NCBI GenBank assembly: GCA_911728435.2
Contig: OU452200.1
Location: 33,991,715-34,055,714, forward strand
Reading direction: 5' to 3'
DNA: 64,000 nt
Source: Apoderus coryli
Lineage: Eukaryota > Arthropoda > Insecta > Coleoptera > Attelabidae
Shown here: piece by piece, positions 42,560 to 54,135 of the stretch
Position numbering within the stretch: the first letter of the stretch is position 1
Layout of the letters: each line of letters opens with the position of its first letter
Notes under the pieces: model-generated
What the model saw: only the letters and a program-made list of their open reading frames with translations
The model's database searches: none
Told to the model about the DNA's origin: nothing
Made by a program: the position numbers and the translations under genes

Positions 42560-43600
42560 AATAATTATATATACTGTGATAATATTATATTCAAAACATA
42601 AAAAAGCAAAAGAAAACAGTAAATATGAATTGAACAAAGATCAAAGATAATGCATGATCCATAGGTCAAAGCGAGAGAACACTAAGTAGTAAATGAAGGG
42701 GTATATAGACAGACGTGGATGGGGCATTTTACCCCTCATTTATTTTGTCTTTGTCACTCAATTTGCTGTACATCTAAAAACGCTTGAGGAGGCAATGCCG
42801 GACTTACCATCTTTGTTTCACAAATTAATGTATTGCTGCAGTAATACCTACTATGCTAGACAGAATTGTTATTAATGTGTTAATTTTATCGTTGATAGAG
42901 CTAAATGTAGTGTGTACTCATAAAATAAATACTTTGAAAATGAAATACGTACATGAGTGCGATGAATGAATATGCAATTTATAGCAATACAATAGATAAT
43001 CAACTCAACTCACATAAATTAGTAAACATACATTTTTAAATTAAAAAAAAAAAACTTTGTAAAACTCATAAAAATGTGTGCAGTTAGCTGATCAGTTTCT
43101 GTTTAATAAAAAATCGGAGACTAATATTAATCACTGTGGTAGTAGATAATAGTAATTAAAAGTGGCAACTCGCCGTGCATAAAGACGAGAGGCAGTGCCT
43201 CGCGCTTAAAATGATTTAATTGCGGCCAGTATGGATGTTTTTAGATCACAAAAGATCCCAGTGGGGCACTCATCATCATCATCAATAGAATCCACCAATT
43301 TTTAATAGAATAAACACACAGCAGTAAATGTCCACTGGTGGCTCTAAAAGTCATGCTGGAATTGTGATATAATCCTATTGGCATTCAGAAAATCGTTAAG
43401 TCTATCCAGAAACAATATAAAAATTTTTTTGATAGTTCTCCACATGCACGATGTGAGAGTTTTTAGGAACAGGTGTCACTCTTCCCACATTTCCTTTAAC
43501 AAAGCTGGAAAGCTACCAGCACAGAATGATAGGTTGACCAAGAAAGTAAGTGGCTTTACCAGATAAAAGAAAACTTCCTTTATTAGGAAGTGAGGAATGT
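42560..43600. other. No gene recognised
   Basis: AT-rich sequence with a few short frames and no recognisable protein, and a (CAT)n stretch at 43270-43285. Confidence 0.4.
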
Positions 43601-43624
43601 CATGTGGCATTATTGTTTATTTTT

Positions 43625-44300
43625 TTATTTTTTGGATATAAGATTAAAGAAATCTTCACCGATAAAAGGATCCAAGCTTCGCACTGTCGAACCCCTGTGT
43701 AGTCCAGGATGACTCGATTGTAACATTCTCTCCATAAGAGCACACCGTGCGTTCTTAAAGCAATCATTAAATAAATTCGCTATCTTGAGAGGCTCCCTAA
43801 TATAATGACCATGCCAGTCAAGCTCAAAGTTCTTACTAACACTACACTGACCCGTCACTTTGGAAACCAGTCTCCAGGCTGACTTTATTATGTTCTTAGA
43901 TGTTTGAAATCTATTCTGATACTAATCCTTTGTTGTCTGCCGGACTAGCAAACGATGTTTACGCTTAGCATCATTATAAGCATCCAATTTGCTGGAATCA
44001 AATTGTATAATTTTCTGCAGAAATTTTTAATTTTCACTTGAATTTTTTATGCTATATACAGTTTATCTAAGATTTATTATTGCTACACATGTTACTAAAT
44101 CGTTTATAAGGAAAGTATCGATCAAAATATGATTCAAATTGATCAACAAAATACGAAAAATTACTGTCAAGCTCAGAAAACGGATTCCAATCCTTCGGTC
44201 TCAACGTCGTCTTAAATTTTTCGATAGCCTGATCAGAGAAGACTTTTCAACATACCGGATCTACCAGGATTGGTTTTAAAATCGAACTCCAATACAACCG
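43625..44300 (-). mobile_element. LINE fragment, region between endonuclease and RT
   Basis: The minus strand reads DAYNDAKRKHRLLVRQTTKD, RFQTSKNIIKSAWRLVSK and IREPLKIANLFNDCFKNA, the usual linker before the reverse-transcriptase domain of jockey/CR1 elements. Upstream RPKDWNPFSELDSNF is also element-like. It has stops and is inactive. Confidence 0.7.
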
Positions 44301-44849
44301 CACACAAATATCTGATCAAGTATGGTAACACTCTGGCCATTTTGCAAAGTTTTGTTAAAACACCTTATTTCTCAAGTTACTTACGTCTGCTTCAAAACCG
44401 TGCAGATTTTAATAAAACATAACTATCACCCTTTCAAAATACATGTAGTACAAGAGCTTTCAGATGATTTTACCCTATGAATGGCCATTATGTGATATTA
44501 TTATGATGTCCAGGTGGGATCAAAATAACTGGTTTTCCAATTTTATAGTATTTGCCGATGAAGCAACATTTATGAAACGGCAACAAACAGAACTGTAGGT
44601 TTTGGGCAATGAAAATCGACCGTGGATGAGAGAAGGTCATGCACAACGTCCTGAAAAATTGAAGGTGTGCTCTGGGCTGGTGGGTATCCAAAAGATCAGT
44701 CAAATGTAATTTGGAAAAAAGTGTGTTCTACACTATACATGACAAAATATACAGGGTGTTTGGTTTAAATGATTTAAATTGTTTTGATTTCCAGACAAAC
44801 TAAGAAGCTGGCAAGATCCTCTTAGATAACTGTACCAAATTTTGTTTAA

Positions 44850-46131
44850 ATTTGGTGTGTGGTTTTGGTGTTACTGGATCAAAGTAAGGCATTTGATCTG
44901 GTTAATTTTGATCTCTTATTGAGCAAGCTTTATTATTTGGGATTCGATGAAACTTCCTTAAAATGGTTTAATAGCTACTTATTTCAAAGACACCAGTGTG
45001 TAAAAGTAAATTCAAGAAGCACTCAGTTTAAAGAACTAACGAGTGGTGTTTCTCAGGGAAGTATTTTGGGACCTCTCTTATTCTCCATTTTCACGTTTGA
45101 TTTACCAATGACTATGATACATTCAGAAATACACCTTTATGCTGATGATGCACAAATATACCTTCATTGTGGTATTGCTGAATTTCAAAGAGCGATTTTT
45201 AATGTTAATCAAGATTTAACGTGTTTTTCCGACTGGTGTAGACGCCATTGCCTCAGATTAAACCCTAATAAAACTGTTGTATTGGTAATGAGCGCCATAC
45301 GGAGTTGATACGGACTTCTGGTAGTGTTATTGTTGATGGAACAGTGGTGCGGTGGGTGGATACCGCAAAGGATCTGGGTATCTTAATTGATTCCAAATTA
45401 AGTTTTAGTGACCACTGTTGTCAGTTATATAAAAATTCGTTTTTTAGGATCAAATGTATGTACCATCTAAAATATATTTTGGATGAAAATACAAAGTTGC
45501 TTCTTGTTAAATCCTTGATATATCCGCACCTTGACTACTGTTCCCAAGTGCATTATTATTACTTGCCTAATTATAATAAAGCTAAAATTCAGAGAATTCA
45601 AAACGCGTGCGTAAGATTCATCTGTTCCGTTCAGAACCTAGTCTGGCGGTTAAATTTGATTATCTGTACTCTGTTTTACTGTACAAAGTAGTTACTTCTC
45701 ATACGCCTGAGTATTTATTTAATGTATTTTTAAGAAGATTTGATGTTCACGGAATGGGTCTGCGCTTCAACTTGTATACAATTCGACAACATTCTACGTC
45801 CAGATTTGAAGGATCTTTTGCTTATAACGGGCCGAAACTTTTAAATAAACTGCTGGAATTTATAGATATGCCTTTGGTTAGTTTTAGGCGTGAATTGAGG
45901 CGCAGACTTTTTCCATAGCACTGGACAAGTAGTATGTGGCGTGTTCTTTCTTTTTAGTTTATGATTTATTTTGGAATGAGTGGAAGAGTGTCATATGCCA
46001 AATCTCATTTCCTTTGTGTTGATAGCCTTAGGACTGAACTTAACTGTACTAGATTATGTAAAATATTGAAAAATTTATTGTTTGGTTTTGTCATTTGGTT
46101 ATTTTGCACAATAAAGCATTTATTATTATTA
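44850..46131 (+). mobile_element. 5'-truncated LINE with reverse-transcriptase domain
   Basis: Frames 44859-45308, 45305-45691 and 45607-45918 together cover the RT from VLVLLDQSKAFDLVN through SGVSQGSILGPLLFSIF and the catalytic YADDAQIYL to the C-terminal GSFAYNGPKLLNKLL. Two frameshifts (about 45305 and 45650) break the ORF. The 3' end is AATAAAGCATTTATTATTAT near 46110-46131. The 5' end at about 44850 abuts a lone TACAGGGTGTTTGG terminus (44751). Jockey/CR1-type. Confidence 0.85.
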
Positions 46132-47019
46132 TTAAATTGGCCAGTAAATTGTAACACTTTAGCATGCGTTCGAACCATTTGTTGTAGCAGATTTTCCAAT
46201 CTACTTCAGCCACCACCAAGACATGGCTTTTGAATATATCTACGGCTTCCTTGATATTCGGGAACAAAAAAATCAGTGGTGGCCAAATAAGGACTCGTTT
46301 TTTTTTGTAAAATTTATAGTTTCCGGTACGCCTAGTGGACTATTTAAATATTAATTTGGTTTAGACAAATTAAAATAAGCACTTTTACCGATTTAGTATT
46401 TAACATTTTGTGAACATAAAACATCTAAATTTACAACAATTTAGAGTAGCTACGAACGTTAAAAAAATACATAAAATATAAATAAATGTTATAACCTAGT
46501 TCTGCAACTTGCATGCTCATGTTGTGAATTTCGCATAAAAACTGTATGTAATTCATTTCTATTACAATATGTTTGAAATTACGTTCTAAGAACATTTTTT
46601 ATAATTCACATTACATGTAACTATGTAATGAAATAAAAGCAAAGCAAAACGTTTAGAATGACACGTAATAATGTGAAATGGAGAGTACCTCGACAATGTA
46701 TCACACTTTGCGTGCTTAGGTTTTTAGTGATTTATTGTTGTTTTATGATATAAAAAAGTTTGCCGCTCCAAACGAAGGCTGAATACAAATGTGTGTATTA
46801 TTTTTTCCAAAATTACAAATATTTTTCTCAATTTTTTAATATATTTGGGCTCAAATTGTTTCTGTTTCCTTCCTAATTGCACAATCCATTTTTTGTGCAA
46901 TAGAATTTATTAGATATTATGAAACGTAGGCTGAAGGACTTCGGTCAATGGCTTTTTGGGGTTTTGTACCAATAAAGTACGTTTTATTATTATTATTATT
47001 GAAACGTGATTCACTGTCG
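46132..47019. other. Repeat debris, LINE-type tail
   Basis: AATAAAGTACGTTTTATTAT plus further ATT repeats at about 46973-47000 is another LINE-type 3' tail. No gene. Confidence 0.4.
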
Positions 47020-47300
47020 ATTGTTTATTAAAAAATCGGTTGTATCACCACAAAACTTTCCCGCCAAAACATACTTAATATAATATATATGACCTGCGTA
47101 ACGAAACAGAATTTTAATAATAATTAAGTATTATTAGATATTATAATTGTATTTTTTTTTATTATTTCCAATAAACTAACCTATCAAACTAACTACTTTA
47201 TTTTAAATTAGAAATACAAAAATTTGCACTAGCCGAGTTTTGAACCCTGGACTTTCCGTATGCAAAGCGGCCATTATACCACTGAGCTACGCTCGTGTCA
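47020..47300 (-). mobile_element. tRNA-derived SINE, copy 1
   Basis: On the minus strand the head (about 47300-47228) reads GTAGCTCAGTGGTATAATGG (A box) and CCAGGGTTCAAAACTCGG (B box) around a TGC anticodon-like position, so it derives from an alanine-type tRNA but has poor arms. The tail (AGTTTGTT/GATAGGTTAGTTTATTGG, CTGTTTCGTTACGCAGGTCA, GGCGGGAAAGTTTTG) is shared with 59530-59785. Confidence 0.7.
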
Positions 47301-47404
47301 TACTCATTATGCGAATTACCCCGACCGTACAGGGATCGCGAATCTACGGTTTTCCTGAGGGGGAGGGCGATAATTTTCAAACACATGTTTTAATACAGAA
47401 AGTA

Positions 47405-48820
47405 TATACCGGGTGTCCCACCGGGAAGGGATTCGATCGATTATGGAGAAACTACACAGTAGAACAATCTGAAAATCTGGTGTAGTACTTAGGTCGACGG
47501 GACCAATTCGGCTCAAATGTTTTCAAGAATCTAGCACTTCCGGTTATACCGGAAATGGGTGTCAACTTCCTTATTTCAAATACGACCCTATATAAATTAT
47601 ATATTTTTTGGATTCTCCTTGTAATTCTAAACATGTTTCATGCATACTATGTTGTACCTATCGCCAGCCGTTTTCGAAATATTTGAAATTTTATGTCAAA
47701 AATGACGTTTTCAGGATAAAGAATAATAACAATTTTCTATTATATGGAAGCTTTAATAATTTAATTTGTTAGAATATCCTGGGAGATATAGACCTACTTT
47801 AGGCGCCTACGTATATTTTTTTAGTAAATATTAATACAGGGTATTTGAAAAAAGGGTAAAAAATCAAATTGAAAAAAGTGTCAAAATTAAAAATTTTTAA
47901 ATGGCAACCCCCCATTTTATGTATTTTTTATTTTTTTTGCATCAAAAACAAGGGCAAGTTTATGAAGGATGTCTATCTCAAAAACTGATAGTTTTCAAAA
48001 TATTGGCAATTTTACATTTTTCTATTACAATAGTGATATGAATTTGAAATTTAATTGATTTTAGTTGGCCATGATGGCTTTAGATAGCAAATAAATATGA
48101 CACTTGCCAAAAATAATCAACAATTATGACAAATTGACAATTGTAACTCAATTTCAATTTCAATTTGAATTTGATATATTATTTTGAGATGGATTGGTGG
48201 ACTATGGGTCAATAAAAGGTACATTTTTGTGAATTTGTCAACGTGTTGCTCATTTATTTGACCATCTTCACGTTAAAAACATCGATTTTTTCTTCAGGTA
48301 GGAGGTATTTTTGTGCAATTTACATCAAAAACAAATCGGGATATTAGGCACGTTATTTTAAAAAGAAACTGCTGTAACCCTTGGCATATGATCTCCTGTT
48401 AATAATAAAGGTCGCTCTTTTTAACGTAGCCTTGACGAGCCGTATGAAAATGTGCGAAACATTGTTGAATTCATACAAAATTATTTTTGAATTATCGTCA
48501 ATTTAATAATAAAGGTCATGAAGATTACATTATATTGTGTGTATTTTTATTATTAGTTATTCCCAAAAATACTTATAATACCTAATTCAGTCCTTTATTT
48601 TGATTATTTTTTACGGAATTCTGTGTTACGCTCATTCACAAAAATATCTCACAATTTAAAAATGAGTGACTGTCGGGCGTATTCGGGAAAAGTAATTGGA
48701 ACTCCAATATCACAATTACAATTCCTTTGACTCTAAATGTAATTAATTATAATTACACATTACTTTATCGAAAATAGTAATTAATTACAATTGTGTTCAT
48801 TTCAACCAGATACTTACCCA
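47405..48820. other. Transposon debris, no gene
   Basis: Starts with a lone terminus CGGGTGTCCCACCGGGAAGG. Contains TACAGGGTATTTG at 47835 and ATTACAATT-type low-complexity sequence at 48700-48800. No protein recognised. Confidence 0.4.
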
Positions 48821-48829
48821 GCTCTGATT

Positions 48830-49005
48830 TGGATCATCATCAACATTACGCTGCACATCATCCTCGTTTGTTGTGCGCACGTTAGGACGTTTTGCGAACA
48901 CAATTTATAATTTCTCGAATTAATCGCTTTGCTGGTGATTATGTTTTTCAAGATAAATTTGAACAATTTGAAGACGTTCCTCCGATGTCGGTGTATTCAT
49001 GATGA
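48830..49005 (-). mobile_element. Mariner-family N-terminal fragment
   Basis: The minus strand reads MNTPTSEERLQIVQIYLEKH, NVRTTNEDDVQRNVDDDPNQ, like the N-terminus of DD41D/rosa-like transposases. Short and broken. 49006-50339 has no recognised gene or repeat. Confidence 0.5.
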
Positions 49006-50339
49006 ATACAGAGAACTTTGAAAACTGCTGTTTCAGAAAATAATGTTGCCAATGTAAAGTTCTTCACCGCCAAGAAATCACCCTTTATTTGTCAGAAAAT
49101 AGAAAATTGAGTTTTAAATATTTTTTTCAATATTCCTTCAAAAATCTTAAAAACAATACTTTTGATATTCATCAACTAAAGAAATTAATATTCTTTAATT
49201 TTATAATGGTGCCAAATGTGATTACACAAAAATTAATGAATCATAAAAGAATTACTAGCATTAAAACAGGTTAAACTTTACGTTTACTCATAAAAGAAGA
49301 CGGTGAATATCCTTTATAAAATACTTTTAATAGTGTAAATAGTTTTTGGAAATAACAGTTATTTTTTCATGTCAATGCTGAACGGCTCTCTATTCAAAAG
49401 TCGTCATTTTGGACTGTTTGTTAAATTAAAAACAATAAAAATATGGAGCATTGATAATAATGTATAATTTGTAACATAAACATTGATAATTTTTACCATT
49501 AACGCTATTCAATTAGGTAAATAAACCACCTTTTAACACTTACTATAAGCCAATTAAATAAACAGTAAAATAAAAAGTAAACTGTACATGATAGGTCTAA
49601 GTAGGTAAGATATTAATTTTGTAAAAAGCTACAATATATATCGTTTTAACTAATGTAATATGTAAAAATGGTCAAAGTGCAAAAGAATTAGCACTTTTTA
49701 CATTCACTTCAGCGTGATCAGAGAAAGATATCGTCATACGCGTACGGTATTATTTTAAAAAGTCATTGAATTCTTACATTCACTTCAATAATTAAATTAG
49801 GAACTAAATCTTTTTTAATTTTGCACCAAAGTGCCATGAGAAAACCTTACAGTCTTCATTTGTCATGTAAAACAGGCTCCAGAGATGCAGTTTAAACATA
49901 TTTTGTGTTTTATTAATAATTTGCCATGCATGTTATTTTATTTTTATTAAGATTTAGCTAATTATATTTATATAATATTTTGCATTTACGTCAAATACTG
50001 TAATTATCAATATTTTTGTGAGATTTATTATGCCGTTTTAAACTTTTTATAGCCATAATATTCACATTAATACTTTCCCTGTGTGGGAAAGTAAAAAATA
50101 CCAAAAGTTCAAGTGGTATGTCGCATCTATAAACGTTAGGAAAATAATAACTGGTTTAATTCATATAGACCATTCTACATATCCATAAAATTATCAAATT
50201 ACATGCCTATTAAATAATAATTTATGCCCCCTATTCGCAACTATTCACTTTTTCATACACATATGATTTGTTGAATATTGATTAATGTAATAGATATTTA
50301 TTGATTTTTCGTCTTTTTCAAATTTTATTTTGGATTTTT

Positions 50340-51545
50340 TGCGATGAGGTTCAATATAATTTCCATATTGGTTTTTGAAATTAAAACAATAATTTAGTTT
50401 TTCCTCTAAGTTTTACTACGTTTCGACAATAGTTTGCTGTCTTCTTAAGGTTAGTATTTCTTGACTACCTGTGATCCATGGCTCCGTGCAATTTCAGCGT
50501 AGAAACCTTGAGACATGACGTTCAATTTTTAATTTTTTTACCTTTTTTGAACCTATTCTTTTTCAATTCTTATTTTTGATTTCTTGGGATGAGGTTCAAT
50601 ATAATTTTTACATTATTTTTTGAAATTAAAGCATTTATTTCGTTGTCATTGTTTGTACTACGTTTCGACAACAGTTTAGTATTTGACTATCTGTGTTCCA
50701 TGGCTCCATGCAATTCTCGCGTAGAAACCTTGTGGCATATTTTTACCCATGCCGCTCAATTTGATTGATTTATTTTTCTTCCTTTTTTTGAACCTTTTCA
50801 ATTTTTATATTTGATTTCTTGGGATAAGGTTCAATATAATATGCACATTATTTTTTGAAATTAAAACCTTGACTTCCTTGTGATTTTATTTTTCGTATAA
50901 GTTTTGCAACGTTACGCGATAGTTTGCTGTCTTCTTCAGGTTAGTATTTGTTGACTACCTGTGTTCGATCGCTCCGTGCAATTTTAGCGTAGAAACCTTG
51001 TGGCATATTTTTACCCATGCCGATCAATTTGTTCATTTTTCTTCCTCTTCTGAATCTATTGTTTTTAAATTCTTATTTTTCACTTCTTGGGATGAGGTTC
51101 AATAAAATTTCCACATTATATTTTGGAATTAAAACATTTATTTCGTGGTCATTTTTTTTCCTCTGAGTTTTACTACGTTTCGCCAATAGTTTGCTTTCTT
51201 CCTCAGGTTACTATTTCTTGACTAATGTGTTCCATGGCTCCGTGCAATTTCAGCGTAACAACCTAGTGGCATATTTTCACCCATGCCACTCCATTTATTG
51301 GATTTTTCTTCCTATTTTGAACCTGTTCTTTTTCAATTTTTATTTTTGATTTCTTGGGTTGAGGTTCAATATAATTTCCGTTGTAAAACTTAGAGGCAAA
51401 AAAAATGACAACGAAATAAATGTTTCAATTTAAAAAAATAATGTGAAAATTATATTGAACCTCATCAGAAATCAAAAATAAGAATTAAAAAACAATAGAC
51501 TCAAAAAAAGGAAGAAAAATTTCACAAATTGAGCGGTATGGGTAA
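50340..51545 (-). repeat. Tandem array of about 235-270-bp units with inverted last unit
   Basis: GATGAGGTTCAATATAATTT or a close variant recurs at about 50344, 50587, 50822, 51090 and 51357. Each unit also holds TACTACGTTTCGACAATAGT, CTTCTTCAGGTTAGTATTTC, CATGGCTCCGTGCAATTTCA and GCGTAGAAACCTTG. From 51377 to 51545 a copy runs in the opposite direction. On the minus strand each unit carries a degraded hammerhead-like core (CTGAAGA, stem, GAAACGTA). Not coding. Confidence 0.8.
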
Positions 51546-52729
51546 AAATGAAGAAGTAATATTTTTATTATTTTATTATTTTTTTCTAGAATTGCACAAA
51601 ATTAATAGTCATAATCCCTGTTTTGGTACCTAATGATTTCTTTTTGTTCCCAAACATAAAGCCATGTTTTCGAGGTGCCTGAACCAGATTGAAAAAATGA
51701 TTTAAACGCATGCAAAAATGAATTACTTAATCATCATTTAAACTAAAAATATAAATAGTGGCCCTCGTCATACTTTGTTATAGGTCTCACTTTAAAATTG
51801 TCACTACAGTTTTACAAAATACTTTTTAAATAATAAATTAATATAAAGAATCCAAAATAACAATAATATATGGAAGTATAGGGTATTCTCTTTAAAAGTA
51901 CAACTTTGATACTAGCCATCAACGCCCTGAGAATAAGGCGATTAATGAAGTCATTTATATACAAATCAACATGAAATGTTGAAGATCAGACTACAAAAAA
52001 TTAAAGAACCATAGATATAGATTACTTGGGTATTTTCTTCACTATCACAATTGATTTAGAGTATTTTTTTCTACAAAATAATCCATATTAGCGAGGAGTG
52101 AAGATGATAGGCGTATACGCCTTTTTATTCCTATGATTTAGAGTCTTAAATCGGTCGAATTCTGTTTTAATAGACTTAAGTTCCCCTATAGATATATTTT
52201 CTGATAAGTATTATTGATTTGCATGAAAATATAATTTCTATTTTATTATTGACAGTGAGATTTATTTTTACGAGTAGCATACCCATAGAAATTAACATTG
52301 GTTTATCTGCTTTAATCACAATTTTATTTAAAGCTATTCATGTTTTATTGCATTGCATTGTTGTTATTTTTGTCTTCGATCCAGTTTAATGGGAAGAGCT
52401 TTGAGTTATTGTAAAAATTATAATTCTCGTTTTTAATATTATTAGGCTCCATTTTTTTTAAATAAAAACAACCAAAACAGAATGATAAACAGTCTTTTGG
52501 AAGTAGTTTCAGTGCAAGTCATCATTAGCCTAAAATATAAAACAAAACAAGAGTGTAAACGTTTTGTTTAACAATCTAAAATCCTATCAAAACCAACATG
52601 TAATCTATAAAACGTGATCCAAAAAGGGATATAATAAGATGTTGTCTAAAATTAATATTATAAAAAATAATCATTCAAAACTGAAATAAATTTAAATTAA
52701 AAATAATGTATAAAAGGTAATATATATTA
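51546..52729. other. No gene recognised
   Basis: AT-rich DNA without a supported ORF or repeat. Confidence 0.4.
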
Positions 52730-53420
52730 GGTCAATCAAAAAGGCCATAGGATGACACATAGATGGCGTTACTAGAATTTTTAAAATATGATTTTTATTT
52801 AGTAGTACCCTTCAAACGATACGTATATAAATTTGACAGCAATCTGACTATTGATTCGTGAGTAATAGCATTTTGTGTGAAGCAACGTGGAAAATAGTGA
52901 ATTTAGAGTTTTGATAAAGCATTGCTTTTTGAGGAAAAAAATACAGTGGAATCCAAACAATGGCTTGATAAACATTATCCGAACTTTGTTCTATCGAGAT
53001 GAACGGTAGAGAAGTGGATTGCTGAATTTAAATGTGGTCGTACCAGCACAAATGATGCAGAGCGTAGTCAAAATGAGGCTGTTATTCCAGAAAACGTCAA
53101 AAAAATGACCTGCTATATATCAAACTTTGTAAAAAGTTACAATGTAGCTGAGAATGTAAAAACAGTAACGCAAATTCCCGATGTCAATAAAATAAAATGA
53201 GATCTGAAACCTCAATAAGAAAATTGTTCTGTATTATGTTAAAACATCAAATCTAACCAATGAACAAAATTAACATTTTGAAACCTATTAGTAACTGAAA
53301 TTTGATAAAATTATTTGGTCTTAATCAATAGAAAGAAATTGAATAAGTACTTGTCAAGATTATTGAAATTTAGCAAGACGGAAACACGTCGAACTTCTTG
53401 GGCACTCCAAATAAACACTA
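52730..53420 (+). mobile_element. Mariner relic, N-terminal half
   Basis: ENSEFRVLIKHCFL, then after frameshifts VEKWIAEFKCGRTSTNDAER and PENVKKM, is the N-terminal helix-turn-helix region of DD34D mariners. The catalytic domain is missing. 53421-54060 holds nothing else recognised. Confidence 0.75.
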
Positions 53421-54061
53421 TAAATTGATTCTAAAGTGAAACTTACTCCAATCCTGTTAATTTGATCAAAAAATGCTCTCGGATTTTCTGCGGAATCTTG
53501 ATACTATTCCGACCGCTTGTAAACAAGACAAAACTTAAATAATTATATTTAAAAATTTACTTTTAGCCCGTTAATAGTGTATGTATTTAGTATTACTAGT
53601 ACTGACTCATCCTGTATATTATTGACAAAATTATTTAAATAAAAAATCCAATATAACATATTTCTATGATTTCATTACTTTTAATCATTTTTCTTTCATT
53701 ATCAAAAGGAAATACAACATTATAAACTTCTGTTTATTCGAAAAAAAAAAGTTAATAACCGGCAATTATCCAATTTAACGAACAAAAATCCTCAAATTAA
53801 AACAATCTCTAATTTACATTATAATGAAGATCATAAAATGACCTTAAATTGTATAGCCGAAAAAATGTTGCCATAATAACAATAAAGAACAACAATAATA
53901 ATACCTGTACGTTTTTACCGTTCTTTTTTTGCTCTGGTCATGTGTGAAAGTAGTTGGAATACGCTGATAATAAGGATGATGTTGGATGGTGGCATCTTTT
54001 GCGAAGAGCCTCTTAATACGTGTATATTTTATATATTCCCACCCTAATTTCCAATTTCCAC

Positions 54062-54068
54062 TATAAAA
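54062..54068 (+). promoter_or_regulatory. TATA box of the secreted protein gene
   Basis: TATAAAA 74 bases before the ATG, with CTCACAGTCACC about 30 bases downstream as a plausible initiator. Focused TATA promoters are common in insect cuticle-type genes. Confidence 0.65.
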
Positions 54069-54135
54069 TCACTGAATCGTTCATGGACTCCTCACAGTCA
54101 CCACAGTTAACCCGAGCATCACTCATCCAAGCATC

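Noticed and set aside
42693..43566. Short ORFs 60-62 codons
   Set aside because: Random-looking composition and no splice or family support.
47228..47300. Possible functional tRNA-Ala(TGC) on the minus strand
   Set aside because: A and B boxes are present but the acceptor and D arms do not pair well, and the sequence continues into a tail shared with a second copy at 59530, so it is a SINE head.
50340..51545. CRISPR-like array
   Set aside because: Units are 235-270 bp, imperfect, with no short identical repeats or unique spacers, and this is eukaryotic nuclear DNA.
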